64,000 nt of DNA, taken from assembly GCF_932526225.1 (NCBI RefSeq), contig NC_064046.1, positions 6,931,219 through 6,995,218 of the forward strand, in the 5' to 3' direction. Origin of the DNA: Nematostella vectensis (Eukaryota > Cnidaria > Anthozoa > Actiniaria > Edwardsiidae). Positions within the stretch are counted from its first letter, which is position 1. Each line of letters begins with the position of its first letter. This document shows positions 10,538 through 23,383 of this stretch, piece after piece. The translations under genes were made by a program, and so were the position numbers. Under the pieces are notes generated by a model, which did not search any database, was not told the DNA's origin, and saw only the letters and a list, made by a program, of their open reading frames with translations.

Positions 10538-13237
10538 AACAGCAAGCCACACCAGACGTGCATCACGTGCCACCGATCCCGCCGTCGCCGCCACCGGCCA
10601 CAACAACCACCCCATGCCCAAAAGCCTGCAGTCCAGACAGTGGAGTCAGAGCCGATATCTCAGATTGCAGCGCTCCACGACAAAGAAGCCAACGCTCCCA
10701 CACAACACACGCCCACCACCCATGGCACTGTGCACAAGCCTACCGCTGTCACGCTTGATCACCATGTCTTCACCAAAAGCGAGTGGAAACGAGCACGCCT
10801 CCGCGCACACCCAACCGTCCCGATCACCGTGTCGCTCGATAAGCAAACCACAACCAAACATAGCCAATCTGCACGCAATTCGTCTCTCCAAGCTGAGGTC
10901 TCGGCCATAGCGGACACTGGCGCACAATCTGACCTGTGGTCTCTCGCAGAATTCCTGGCATGTGGCTTCTCGCTGGAGGACCTCTTCCCTGTACGCCTTG
11001 ACCTCACCGCTGCCAACCGCTCGCCAATCGCCATCGATGGAGCGTTCTTCGCCCGACTGTCGACGATCACTCGTGACGGTGAAGCAGTGTCTTGCCGCTC
11101 AATGGTATACGTAAGCGGCAGCGTCCAAGCCATGTACTTATCGTACGAGTCCATGCTTAACCTGGGCATCTTATCACATGGCTTTCCCTCCGCCGAGCCC
11201 CTAAAGAACCCAAGCGACGAGCACACCGATGACTCAGCCACCCCGCACAGACCCCTGTCAGTCAACTCCACGCGAGCGGTCAACGAGGGCTGCAGCCAAC
11301 CCGACAACACAGCGGGCACATGCTCGTGCCCCCAGCGTATCGCCGCCCCCCCACGCCCTCCAAAGCTGCCATTCGGATGCACACCAGAGAACAACGTAAA
11401 GATGCGGGCCTGGCTGCTGGAGCGATATGCCTCCTCCACATTTAACACCTGCCCCCACCACGCGCTACCCTGCATGAAGGGGCCGCCAGTCGAGATCCAC
11501 GTGGACCCTACCGCAACCCCGAAGGCATGCCACACTCCCGCCAATATCCCCCTTCATTGGCAGCAACAGGTATACGACGACCTCCTACGTGACGAAGCCC
11601 TGGGCGTGATTGAACGCGTTCCATATGGCGAACCCGTGACATGGTGTCACCGCATGGTGATCACACGGAAGCAGAATGGATCGCCACGACGCACGGTCGA
11701 CCTCTCGCCACTCAATAAATTTTGCCAACGGGAGACATTCGCCATGGAGTCTCCGTTCCACCTCGCGCGACGCGTCCCGGTGGACACCTGGATGACCGTG
11801 ACAGATGCCTGGAACGGCTACCACAGTGTTCCCCTCCGCGAAGCAGATCGACCCCTCACGACCTTCATCACACCATTTGGGCGCTGGCGTTATACTAGGG
11901 CGCCTCAAGGCTTCCTCTTATCGGGAGATGGATATAATCGCCGCTTCGACGCCGTTCTATCGGGCTTTGAGCGCAAGGAACGTTGTGTCGACGACACAAT
12001 ACACTACGACTCCGATCTGGAACAGCATTGGTGGAGGACCATCGACTTCCTCACCCGCGTTGGTGAAGCCGGCATCGTGCTTAACCCGGACTTTGCGGGC
12101 TTCCGCGTCTGGAAATCCACCATCGAGCCCCTCCCCAAATACTTGGATGCCATCCGGGACTTCCCTACTCCGATCTCTACGACTAACATCCGAAGCTGGT
12201 TCGGCCTCGTAAACCAAGTGTCGAACTATGCACAGCTACGCGACATCATGGCGCCATTTAAGCCTTTCCTGAGCCCGCGCTGCAAGTTCTCCTGGTCATC
12301 CCAATTGGAAGAGGCATTTCAGGCGTCAAAAGCGGCCATTATCCAGGCCATACGCCAAGGCGTGGAGATCTTTGACATGCAGCGACGCACTTGTCTACGC
12401 CCCGACTGGTCGCAACGTGGCATCGGTTACTTCCTGCTGCAGCAGCATTGTGAATGCCCTTCTGACGTCCCCGACTGCTGCCCTGGGGGATGGCGTATCA
12501 CCCTGGCCGGCTCGCGCTCCCTACTCTCGGCTGAACAGCGCTACGCAGCAATCGAGGGAGGGGCCTTAGCCGTAGCTTGGGGATTAGAACAAACCAAGTA
12601 CTTCACACAAGGCTGCGACAATCTCCTCGTCGTCACCGACCATAAGCCGCTCGTGAAGATATTCGGTGACCACATCCTTGACGAGATCACCAACACACGT
12701 CTGTTCCGCCTAAAACAGCGTACCCTCCAGTGGCGTTTCGACATCAAACATCTGCCTGGGACAAGTAACCTTGCAGCTGACGCAGCATCTCGACACCCGT
12801 CACCCACAGACCCTGACTGTCACTCCTCAACGGGATCGCCGAGCACCCCCGACATGGTAGAAGCAGCACACATGGCATCCATTTGCGACGACACTCAGGA
12901 CATCAGTACCATATCATGGCCCCTCCTCGCACAAGAAACAGCCTCTGACACGTCGCTTAGCAACCTCCTTCAACAGATTGAACACGGAACGACAACTGCT
13001 GACAGCCGCGATCCTGATCTCGCACCCTTTGGGCCCATCCGTGATTCTATCTATGCACATGAAGGGGTCCTCTTGTACCAGGATCGCGTCATAGTCCCCA
13101 CCTCTCTCCGTCCCCGTGTTCTTCAGCACCTCTACGTAGCCCACCAAGGCACCTCGTCAATGGAGCAACGTGCTCGCACAATAATCTACATGGGGCGTAC
13201 GCCACCGTGTGTTATCCACGCACTTCCCCCAGTCTAA
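10538..13237 (+). pseudogene. Ty3/gypsy Pol: protease, RT, RNase H, start of integrase
   Basis: The open frame runs about 900 codons (first Met at 10640). AIADTGAQSDLWS near residue 90 is the aspartic protease site. The RT spans about residues 290-540, with RRTVDLSPLNKF, APQGFLLSG and a CVDDTIHY catalytic block in place of the usual YxDD. RNase H covers about 590-720, including TDHKPL and LPGTSNLAADAASRHPS. The integrase zinc-binding segment begins (LQHLYVAHQGT) but is cut near 13195, where most of the catalytic core is deleted and the frame shifts. It cannot integrate. The RT/RH portion is surprisingly intact. Confidence 0.85.
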
Positions 13238-13454
13238 CGGACGGGCAGAGGTGGCCGTTAAAACGGCCAAGCGCCTCCTTATGTCAAACACTGGTCCGAC
13301 GGGTAGCCTCCACCATGACCGCTTCCTACGCGCTATGCTGCAGCTACGCAACACACCTGACCCAGACTGCAACGTCTCGCCCGCTCAGATTATCTTCGGT
13401 CGCCCCCTGAGGGACACACTCTCTTTCGTCAACAGACTAGAGAAGTTCTCCAAC
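13205..13454 (+). pseudogene. Integrase fragment (end of core) of the Ty3/gypsy element
   Basis: In the next frame the sequence reads STHFPQSNGRAEVAVKTAK, containing the catalytic glutamate helix, then MLQLRNTPDPD and IIFGRPLRDTLSF. It stops making sense at 13455, where CAGGG of the hAT element begins. The two other catalytic aspartates lay in the segment deleted at about 13195. Confidence 0.8.
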
Positions 13455-13907
13455 CAGGGTTGGATCCAGGGTAGTTTACGTGAGTTCCGGAACACACTCA
13501 AAGTTTTCCAGACCAAGTTATTTTGAACTTAAATGGCTTTTTTAAAAATACTCCGATATCCCTAGAAACTATTGGCTTGTCTGTGGAAATCATTCAATCT
13601 TCTGTATTTTTGCTTTTTAATTAAATTAAACACGTAAAAAGATGCCTTATCGTCGTTATTATTCTTATGCGACTTCACGGAGCGCCCTGGATCACGAGCT
13701 TTGGATTTGAGCTTCGATCACTTTTCGGGAACCTTCGGAAATCCGTCGGATAAGATCGGAAAATATTGTCACCAATTTGCAAGCAAGGGGTGAGTGAGGT
13801 ATTATTATAGTTAGCACTGGAACACACTCAAAACCTCGCGCGATTGGCTGGAAAGTTTTTCATTGTGTTGGAACTCACTCAAAACCATTTTTGATTATCT
13901 CCTATTT

Positions 13908-14699
13908 GCCATCCATTTCTTTCTTTTATACCGTATCTGCACGCCTTCATATTTTATTCCTATCACCAGCCTTGTAATTCCATTTAATTGTCTACAAGCT
14001 CAAATTACACTCCACAAGATTGAACAATATGTTATCACAAGAAGTTATCAAAATGTAAGTATCACCTTCCTCTGAAGGTCAAACACACAGTTCTCCCCTA
14101 ACATCTCACTGCTAGCCTATTTCCACCTCTCATACATAGCCACTACTCCGACCCTTACAGCCCTCAATGCAATACACCATATAAAATAGCCACACGTACA
14201 CACTTTAACCCACACACCAACGTCCATTACCACACATTGTATCACCCCACACAGCCACAGTTAAGCCCCGACGCCTCGGTACGAATACCAAATTAAATCC
14301 AAAGCCATCCATTTCTTTCTTTTATACCGTATCTGCACGCCTTCATGTTTTATTCCTATCACCAGCCTTGTAATTCCATTTAATTGTCTACAAGCTCAAA
14401 TTACACTCCACAAGATTGAACAATATGTTATCACAAGAAGTTATCAACATGTAATTATCACCTTCCTCCGAAGGTCAAACACACAGTTCTCCCCTAACAT
14501 CTCACTGCTAGCCTATTTCCACCTCTCATACATAGCCACTACTCCGACCCTTACAGCCCTCAATGCAATACACCATATAAAATAGCCACACGTACACACT
14601 TTAACCCACACACCAACGTCCATTACCACACATTTTATCACCCCACACAGCCACAGTTAAGCCCCGACGCCTCGGTACGAATACCAGATTAAAACCAAA
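13908..14699. repeat. 396-bp direct tandem duplication
   Basis: GCCATCCATTTCTTTC recurs at 13908 and 14304, and the two copies are nearly identical, each ending with the CGGTACGAATACC block. The second copy has a few substitutions. Confidence 0.9.
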
Positions 14700-17600
14700 A
14701 CTATGATTACCATACTGGGAAAGTGCTGTATCACATTAAGTGATCCCGAGGCGTCCCCCAAATCCCCCACACACCACTTCTTTCCCCACCCCGTCCCCTC
14801 ACCCACATCCCTCTCACAAATTAAATCTTATTCTATCCTTACCACACAACATACCTACCCACTACTACCACCCAGCTCTATACATGTCACAACCCCCTTT
14901 CTCTCCCCTCCTCATACCTAGCTAACCACCCAAGTACCCCCCTACTCACATCACCCACACCCAACCACCCACCTACCTCACAACAAGCACCCCCTCATCC
15001 CTCACCCCACAAACAGCCCCATACCCACTTTACCCATACCACACCATCATACAACCCACCACGATTATTCCAAGCCCCAACACAACACCAACACCCACCT
15101 AAGCCCCACACACCGACACACACACTACCTCCCCCCTTACACTTTCCTACACTCTCAGTTAAATATACATACCTAACACACCCTACACAAGCCATACCCC
15201 TGCCAACACCAAAAACCACACACCCCTCCCCCCCATGGCCACAACACGACTCACGCTACAACACACCAAACCAACCACACCCTACAGCAGCAACTAATCC
15301 TACAACCAGCGCTCCCTCCAACAACACACCCTACATACACACAGTTCTCCCCTAACATCTCACTGCTAGCCTATTTCCACCTCTCATACATAGCCACTAC
15401 TCCGACCCTTACAGCCCTCAATGCAATACACCATATAAAATAGCCACACGTACACACTTTAACCAACACACCAACGTCCAATACCACACATTTTATCACC
15501 CCACACAGCCACAGTTAAGCCCCGACGCCTCGGTACGAATACCAGATTAAAACCAAAACTTCAAAAATATTCCCGTACAACAATATAGCCATTCATTGTA
15601 TTCATCCGCCATATTTTACCAATTTTGTAAACCAAACCGCAACCTAGTTAATAAATACCCGGATGTACAATAACCGGAACCGGAAACAGCGATATCTATT
15701 TTCATCTAATACTCGTATAACCACGAGCGCAATCCCCTCATAACCCCCCACTTCGCTGCATACGGAATACCTCCAAGACACGCAATCTAAGCTCCGCCAA
15801 TACACATCTCGGGTATGTACACCCTCCTTTCCACACATCCTATATACTACACACCACATCACGACATCCGTATTCTCTCCCCTTCCAGCTACATGCATAA
15901 GTTCCCACACATATTTATCATTTAGTCCACCACATACAGCCACTAACCAGGACCATCACATGCACCATTTTGTCCACTACACACTTCCCCCTCCTATCTT
16001 AGCCTCTATCCACTTTTTTCTCTTTACCTCATTCCCCGGCGCGCTACCTTTTACTTTTCAGACCAAGCCATGCACTCAGCCGGAGCCAGCCGCTACACAG
16101 GTTTGGCCATTGCATGCACCACGCTACACTAGAGGCATTACTAACGAGCGTGTAGGGGCGGGTGATGAGGGCCTTATCATTCGAAACACGTTTCATATAC
16201 GAATCATCTCCCTAGTTTTTTCCCCTTTTACTCCCACCATCATCGCCGGTTTTCCCCTAGCTTTCCCCTAAGTCCCCCCGCTTTCATCTCTAGGTTCGTA
16301 TATGACCAACCAATAGACCTCGCCCCCTGAAGAGAAGTCTTGGTTGGCGTTATATGCCTTTAGTTCTACATTTCGCAGAGCTCTTTGAAATGACCTACAC
16401 ACTTTTGTCTTATTGGTTTATTTTGTTATGCCCATTTTACATATACATGCCGGTTGTTTTCTCCGTGCCTTTGCCTTTTCCCCTTATCTCTTACCACCGA
16501 TTATCGCTTCATCTGGGGAAAACTATCCTTCCTGTCTTGTTAACGTTTCAGCGTCATCTCCACTCTCACCACGCTCCCTTTGTCGCCTCCCGCGCCCCTA
16601 CTTCATCTTCTTCTCGCCGTTCTACTAGCATCAATTTCCATTGTCCGCAATACACCCTTTCACCGCTACAGAATTTTTTATCTTTTCTCGGCGTTTCCGC
16701 AACACTCATTCGGTCTCTGTTGTTGTTTAATTTCGCCTGTCAGTTATACCATTTACACACTTCATTAGATACATACCTCCACGCATACCTAACCCCCCCC
16801 CTATTACCGCTCACCATTTCCTCCCTACAATCCAAACACTTTTCTTTCTCTTATCCTACACATTACTTTCCCACCCTACACACAACACACTTTCCCATAA
16901 ACACTACACAGTCTTTTCACAATATCCCTGCTTATCATTCTGTTCACACTCACATTATCCCCCTTTATCAGATTTTATTAATGCCGCCGACCTCTTCACA
17001 TCCGCTACACAACACTAGCAACAAGCTTCCGATTTTAACTGTTTTAATCCCCAAATAATACCATATTTACTAACCACCTTCTCTACTAAACAAAAAAAAA
17101 CCCTTTATTCATAACTCTCATGTCGTTTTATTATCAACCCCATCTCTCATAACAACCTTAACCCGTAGTCTCATAACCCATAATCTTAACCACCCGAACA
17201 TAACCTTACACAATAACTTCTCCGTTTATTAAATCATTTAAGATTTGATTTACATTCTTTCCTGTAGAATGATTTTGTTCCGATACACAACTTTAAGCTG
17301 GTTTCCGCTTTGTTAATTGCTTCACTTACGGTTTATTCATCGAATCAGGCACGAGGCAACTCGAGTTTTGACAAACAATTGTCTCCGTTCCTATAACACA
17401 TACGACCTCATTATGAATGGGGGAGATCTGTTAGATCCGTTTTACATTCTTTTCTGGAGAATGATTTTGTTCTTATACACAACTCCAAGCTAGTTTCTGC
17501 TTACCGTGTGATGCTGTGATGTTACGATGTGATGCTACCGTGTGATGCTGCCATGCACAATTCTGAAATATGTCCCAGTTGACGACATGCGCAGCATTCT

Positions 17601-17989
17601 ACTCAGAATTCGGCCAGAAACTCTTTGGAAACGTTTTGGAAGTGTGATTTTTTGATCAAAAAAAATCCTCGTTGGCCCCTTAAGGCCCCTTAAGACATAC
17701 TGCGCATGCGCAGATTCATATTTCATATGAGTCACAACGCTCACAGAGAGAGGAGTAGAAGTATGATATCCACAAAATGTTCAAAATAATACAATTTGCC
17801 GCATAGTTTTTGCTTTACTAACAGTTCACTCATCGGGTCAGGCACGAGGTCACTCGAGTTTAAACAAGCAATTATCTCCGTTCCTATAACACGTGCGGCA
17901 TCATTCTACACTCTAACCTTTTGCCATCGCTGTTAGAACCCTTTGTCTCTCATGTAACTCCATCAATACACATATTTTCCGTGCAAATT

Positions 17990-19525
17990 CGCATCATTCA
18001 CCTGAACTTATCTATTTCATAGTAACGCATCGGCTTGTGTCAAAGCGTTCGTTCGTTCTAAATTTGGTCGCATAATTCACTTACCGTATATGCATAAGTG
18101 CTACGTCACTTCCGTTCTATTCTTAACCCATAAAAGTTAGTTTTCTTTGTTTTCTTTAGTCTCATTATATTATTTCTTATAATATTTCTGCGCTACAATT
18201 TATTTTACAATTACTTTCGCTTTAACAGAAACTATTCTATCATTTTTGGTGGATTTTTCGACACCTTTTGTACATATTTCCTGTTCATTTTTTACATCAT
18301 TTAGGCATTATATTCATATTCCATATCGTCATAGTAACGATCATGATATACTATTTCATACCTAATAGTTCCCACAACTACACCTACTCCACATCTCCCT
18401 CACCACCACTCTTACCTATACACCATACCAATTTTTTCCCCCACCAACACAGCCATTAGCCATCTCCATACCACACCATATTAGTACTAATTTTTTCTTT
18501 TTCACCTACCCACCACACACTACCACAACCTATCCTAGTCCCACTTTATCTTTCCACCACCCTCCACCACCTACTAGTCCAACCTATCCACCTCCCCACC
18601 GTAATTACCTCACTACCATCTCCACTCCACATCACCTTACTAGCCATCCCTCACCATCACCCTCCAGCATCACCATACCATACGATTACACCCACCTCAC
18701 TACCACACTACTTTAGGCCCCTACGTCTTGGTACGAATACCCGATCCAAACCAAAACATTCGCATCATTTACGTGTACTTATCTCTTTCATGGTAACGCA
18801 TCGGCTTGTGTCAAAGCGTTCGTTCTTTCTAAATTTGGTCGCATAATTAACTTACCGAATATGCATAAGTGCTACGTCACTTCCGTTCTATTCTTTACCC
18901 TGAAAAGTTAGTTTTCTTTGTTTTCTTTAGTCTCATAATATTATTTCTTATAATATTTCTGCACTACAATTTATTTTACAATTACTTTCGCTGTAATAGA
19001 AACTATTCTATTATTTTTGGTGGTTTTTTGTACACCTTTTGGACATATTTCCTGTTCATTTTTTACATCATTTAGGCATTAGATTCATACTCCATATTGT
19101 CATAGTAATGGTCATGATATACTATTTCATACCTAATAGTTCCCACAACTACACCTACTCCACATCTCCCCCACCACCACTCTTACCTATACACCATACC
19201 AATTTTCCCCCACCAACACAGCCATTAGCCATCTCCATACCACACCATATTATTACTAATTTTTTCTTTTTCACCTACCCACCACACACTACCACAACCT
19301 ATTCTATAGTCCCACTTTATCGTTTCACCACCCTCCACCACCTACTAGTCTAACCTATCCACCTCCCCACCGTAATTACATTACTACCATCTCCACTCCA
19401 CATTACCTTACTAGCCATCCCTCACCATCACCCTCCAACATCACCATACCATACGATTACACCCACCTCACTACCACACCACTTTAGGCCCCTACGTCTT
19501 GGTACGAATACCCGATCCAAACCAA
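17990..19525. repeat. 771-bp direct tandem duplication
   Basis: The copies start with CGCATCATT at 17990 and 18761. Both run through a T-rich segment and a C/A-rich segment and end at CCGATCCAAACCAAAA. Small indels and substitutions separate them. Confidence 0.9.
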
Positions 19526-20993
19526 AAAGATAGTAAATATTTTTCTGTACTGGCAGATGAAGCGGCTGATATAGCAAACAAAGAAAATCTTTCTGTTGTG
19601 ATTAGATTTCTCGACTCAACCAAAAACATCAAAGAAGAATTTATTGGATTTTATATTTGTAAGGAGGGAACAACAGGAGAGGCCATCAAAGACTTTATAA
19701 CTGCAGCTGTAGTACCCTTAGGGTTGATGATGGAAGACTGTCGTGGCCAATGTTATGATGGCGCTGGCAATATGGCTGGACGACTTAATGGAGCCTCATC
19801 GTTAATCAGAGCAGAACATGAGAAGGCAATTTTTGTCCATTGCATGAATCACCAGCTGGATTTGTGTATTGCCAATACCTGCCAAATGTCAGAAACATGA
19901 TGGATGTTGTGCGAAAGCTTTTTGAATTTTTTGACAACTCTCCCAAGCGACAAGAACATTTAGAATTCAAGATCATAGAACTTTTGCAAAAAAAAAACCA
20001 CACTGCTTTAATTAATGTATGCCGCACCCGATGGATTGAAAGGATAGATGCTATGGACCGAATAGTTGAGCTTCTCCATCCAGTCACAGCTACACTAGAA
20101 GATATCTCAATGAACAGACACAAGCATGAAAATACCAACTGGAATCCTACCAGCAGACAAGATGCCTAATCATTACTTAATGCTATCAACTTTTCCTTTA
20201 TTGTTGCTATTGTTATTGTCAGACATATTTTGGCACTAAATAAGCCACTTACAGTGAAGCTGCAAAGTAAAGCTATGGATATCCTGAAAGCTAAAGAAGA
20301 ACTTGCTCTTCTGATATCAGTTCTCACTGAAATGAGCAATGACATTGATGCCACACACCATGAACTGTACCAGGATGCAATGACTATCGCAAGACAAGTA
20401 GATGTACAGCCAGATATGCCAAGGGTAGCTCAGAGACAGACACATAGACCCAATGCTCCTGCTTCAAATCCTGAAGACTATTACAAGATAAATCTGACCA
20501 GAGTTTTCCTAGACCATGTACTCGAGCAGCTCGATTCTAGATTCAAGGATGATGTATTTATCTGCTACAAAGGTATTTCGATCATACCCTCTGTTTTGAT
20601 TGCTACTGATGACTGGAAGCCTAATGTTTTAGAATTTTGTAACTATTACAGACAGGACATGCCAAATTATATAGGTTTACAGGCAGAGCTTTTATTATGA
20701 GAGAGATTATGGAAGGGGAGGGATAACAGAGGAGAAGTGATTCCAGACACTCTTCAGGCTACACTGGAGGATATTAAAAAGATGCATATGTCAATATTTA
20801 TTTCATGTTAAAGATCCTGATCACACTTCCAATTTCATCTGCTCCTTGTGAGAGATCCATTTCATCCCTTCGAAATCTTAAAACCTATTTGAGAAGCACA
20901 ATGACTGAGGAGGACAGATTGAATGTATACCCACAAAGACATGGATTCATACCTGGACAGAATAATAGATTTATTTGCTCAATTGCACCCTAG
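19526..20993 (+). pseudogene. hAT transposase, ZMYM1/DUF4371-like
   Basis: Four frame-shifted plus-strand pieces cover the RNase H-like core and C-terminus. YFSVLADEAADIANKENLS and the GQCYDGAGNMAG and HCMNHQLDLCIANT blocks match the catalytic part of ZMYM1-like hAT transposases. CRTRWIERIDAMDRIVELL follows, and LPISSAPCERSISSLRNLKT is the hATC dimerisation motif. Frame changes near 19890 and stops near 20167, 20698 and 20809 inactivate it. The zinc-finger N-terminus is missing upstream of 19526. The product would have cut and pasted the element. Confidence 0.85.
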
Positions 20994-21244
20994 GAGAATG
21001 AGAATGGCAAACATATTAACTTAAATTTTTGCACCATCTGTTTCTAGAGGGCTTGTGAGTTATGTTCCATCTGGGTCTTACCCTTAAACTGATGGAGAAC
21101 AGCTACAGAAACTCAAACTGGTGCCTGTATAACTTTCTTAAAAAGTCATTTCTAGATGTTTTTTTTATTTAGTGATGACTTTAATTTTTCTATTGACACT
21201 GGGATTTCATGTTAAGCTCAAATGGTTTACAAACATTTCCCTGG

Positions 21245-21600
21245 GCTCCAGAAGCTGCAGTTTCAAAGGATAAAAAAGGGGAGTATTTTTCAAATTATAT
21301 ATATATTTTATAATCATTTAGTACTTCTCATTTTTATAACTTGATATTAATGTTGTATTTTTCTCCATAGCTCCAGTGGCTGCAGTTCCCAAGGATGAAA
21401 AAGGGGAGTTTTTTTCAAATTATATTCTTTTTATAATCATTCACTACTTCTCTCTTTTAAACTATGGTAACAATGTTGGATTTTTCTCCAGAGCTCCAGT
21501 TACTGCAGTCCCCAAGGATGAAAAAGGGGAGTTTTTATTCAAATTATATTGTCTATAATTTTTACATATCTTTTGTATATGACATATGATATTAATATTG
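21245..21600 (+). repeat. Three ~123-bp tandem copies resembling acceptor site plus mini-exon
   Basis: GCTCCAG...GCTGCAG begins copies near 21245, 21369 and 21492. Each copy has an AT-rich tract, a TTTTTCTCCA(T/G)AG acceptor-like end in copies 2 and 3, then about 40 bp that can encode a conserved peptide such as PVAAVPKDEKGEF. It lies downstream of the hAT transposase. Confidence 0.7.
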
Positions 21601-21991
21601 GATTTTTTTTTCTTATTATCTTGAAAACTCCTGGACCAAGGACCAACCACAGGCTTGCGATCTATAAGTACCATTTTTCCTTCTCCTGCTCAAAGACAGT
21701 TAGTAGGCAGCTATATTGGACATAGACCAGTGGCACCGGTTTGGATACCAGATATTTTTTTGTAGAGCAAGGTGTTCCATGAACCACCTTCAACAAAATA
21801 AAACTTTTTTTGCCTTTATGATAGCATGTTTTTTTGTTCTTTTTGGGGTAATTAACTTTTCTGAAAATGCAGAAAATGGCATTTACAGAGCTTGAAATTT
21901 CAAAACATTTTTGGGGAGCATTCCCCTCAAACACCCCTATTGTTGGTGTTTCGGTGGAAACTACTCACTCAAAAACCTTGATCCACCCCTG

Positions 21992-22660
21992 CAACCCTCA
22001 CGTCAGACCACTCTGGCGCGAGGCGCCCTCCGCTCCCGTATCACGCGTACTGCTGAGACACTGAAAGAACATTCGCGCCCACTCAGACCGCTTGCCGTCG
22101 GCGAGAGGGTCTTCCTCCAGAACCAGCAAGGAAGAAACCCTAACAAGTGGGACAGGTCGGAAGTTGTAGTTGAGTCTCCAGGCCACGACCAGTACCGTGT
22201 CAAGGTTGACGGGTCCGGACGCCTAACCCTACGCAATCGTCGATTTCTACGGGCTTACACTCCAGCCTCTCCAGACATCAAGCCACCGCCCGCGGTAGCA
22301 ACACCTCCACACCAACCTTGTCACACATCAGAGCAGCGACAACGGTCTCAACGCCCCCCAGCCCTGTCCCCACAAAGGACACCTACGACGACGCCCTCGC
22401 CATCTGAGTTGGGATCACCAGAAAAGTCTCCCTTCGCGGACTCTGATCCAGTGGGTCCCGCAGCCTCCGCCCGCCACCCTCACTACAGCCCTGCCGAGTC
22501 GGCGTGTGCACCACTTCCCAACGAAGAGCCTTCAGTGTCCCCTCCGCAACAGGAGAAGGCAGCGGCACCGCAGCCGCAGCTGCACTCCCCACGTCCATGC
22601 CGCGCACGCCGAACGCCAAAACGTTACGAGCCTGAGACTGGTCAATGGTACGAGCCGTAA
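21992..22660 (+). pseudogene. Ty3/gypsy integrase C-terminal domain and tail
   Basis: NPHVRPLWRE resumes the integrase at 21992, and a frame change near 22020 leads to ITRTAETLKEHSRPLRPLA and VGERVFLQNQQG. The SH3-like DNA-binding end follows (VVVESPGHDQYRVKVDGSG, LRNRRFLRAYTP). A proline- and serine-rich tail of about 120 residues follows and the frame stops at 22660. Base composition is GC-rich like the 10.6-13.4 kb part, confirming they were one gene before the hAT insertion. Confidence 0.85.
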
Positions 22661-23000
22661 GTCCTCCCATCTACGGTCGCCCGTAGCCTCCCGGACTGGA
22701 AGGGGGGGGGGGGATTTAGAGATTACCGCTGACCACTCTCGTTCCCAGGACTATGGGACGTGTGGAGAAAACAAGATGGCGGACTAAAGTTGACTTCACG
22801 AACTATACACCGCTTCACTGGGTTTAATCCACCAGTTTTTACTCATTTATAGTCGTAAGAGTCTCCTGTGTTTTGTTTATTACCTCGTTCATGTTATTCA
22901 AACGATTTATTGTCATCTATCTTATCATTGTCAGAACGACTTCAACATCTTTGTCAATAAATTGAGTTGTCGTCGAGGAGTATTTATCTTCAAAATGTGT
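22661..23000 (+). other. Gypsy 3' region: G-run (possible polypurine tract) and LTR-like tail
   Basis: A run of G at about 22699-22714 follows the integrase stop by 40 bp, where a polypurine tract is expected. AATAAA occurs near 22959. No second LTR copy exists in the window for comparison, so LTR limits cannot be set. Confidence 0.35.
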
Positions 23001-23007
23001 ATTTGGG

Positions 23008-23383
23008 GGAAAGGGGGTTTAACAAGTTGGGCGCGTGGTCTGTGAAATCGTTGAAATCGTCAAAAACAGAAATATAATATTAAAAATTTCTTAAATTATT
23101 GAGCGAAAATAAAGCGAATATTTGGTCGTTTGGAGAAACATCGAATGACAACTAAATTCAGTAAGTGTTATGCATGTTTCAAGTGGGGTGCAATGAAGTG
23201 GTCAGGTGGCGCCGAAACATCGTATGACAGCTAAACTTGTTATGTGTGTATGTGAAGGGAAGGGGGTTTAACAAGTTGGGCGCGTGGTCTGTGAAATCGT
23301 TGAAATCGTCAAAAACAGAAATATAATATTAAAAATTTCTTAAATTATTGAGCGAAAATAAAGCGAATATTTGGTCGTTTGGA
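23008..23383. repeat. Direct repeat, ~125-bp copies 250 bp apart
   Basis: The segment starting GGGGGTTTAACAAGTTGGGC and ending TTTGGTCGTTTGGAG occurs at about 23010-23135 and again at about 23260-23384 with almost no difference. One decayed unit of the 147-bp array lies between. This forms the right flank of the outer repeat element. Confidence 0.85.

Larger units (their letters stand above)
13905..19525. repeat. G-poor, strongly strand-asymmetric tandem-repeat block inside the hAT
   Basis: The top strand is depleted of G, almost G-free over about 14760-15330, and rich in CA and CT. It is built from repeated modules: a 396-bp duplication (13908-14303 and 14304-14699), a third partial copy at about 15338-15560, and a 771-bp duplication (about 17990-18760 and 18761-19525). 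Each module ends in a related block, GACGCCTCGGTACGAATACC or TACGTCTTGGTACGAATACC, near 14271, 14666, 15524, 18721 and 19491. There is no coding sequence. The right edge abuts hAT transposase codons at about 19526, so the block is an insertion or expansion inside the hAT. Confidence 0.75.
13455..21991 (+). mobile_element. hAT transposon inserted in the gypsy integrase
   Basis: The left end CAGGGTTGGATCCAGG is matched in inverted orientation at the right end (14 of 16 positions), ending at 21991. The CAGGG terminus is typical of hAT elements. Removing this interval rejoins the integrase codons (EKFSN then PHVRPLWRE). Flanking sequence shares only CAAC, so a clean 8-bp duplication is not visible. 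Subterminal copies of GGAACACACTCAAA occur at about 13488, 13819 and 13869. A decayed transposase lies at 19526-20993. Its N-terminus is replaced by the G-poor repeat block. Confidence 0.8.
10500..23000 (+). mobile_element. Ty3/gypsy retrotransposon fragment, split by a hAT element
   Basis: The order is aspartic protease, reverse transcriptase, RNase H and integrase on the plus strand, which fits Ty3/gypsy. Gag and the 5' LTR are missing. The integrase C-terminus lies 8.5 kb downstream at 21992-22660, beyond a hAT insertion. After the stop comes a G-run at about 22699-22714 that could be the polypurine tract, and an AATAAA-containing tail. No matching 5' LTR is present, so the element was truncated before or during insertion into the tandem array. 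Confidence 0.8.

Noticed and set aside
10646-12217. Long minus-strand ORFs opposite the gypsy Pol gene (e.g. 10759-11544)
   Set aside because: Shadows of the GC-rich plus-strand pol frame. They show no recognisable domains.
15960-17058. Plus-strand ORFs of about 100 and 234 codons in the G-poor block
   Set aside because: Composition-driven open frames in C/T-rich sequence with no start context, domains or conservation between repeat modules.
17535-17744. 69-codon minus-strand ORF in the repeat block
   Set aside because: No recognisable motif. It contains a GCGCATGCGC palindrome but nothing supports a gene.
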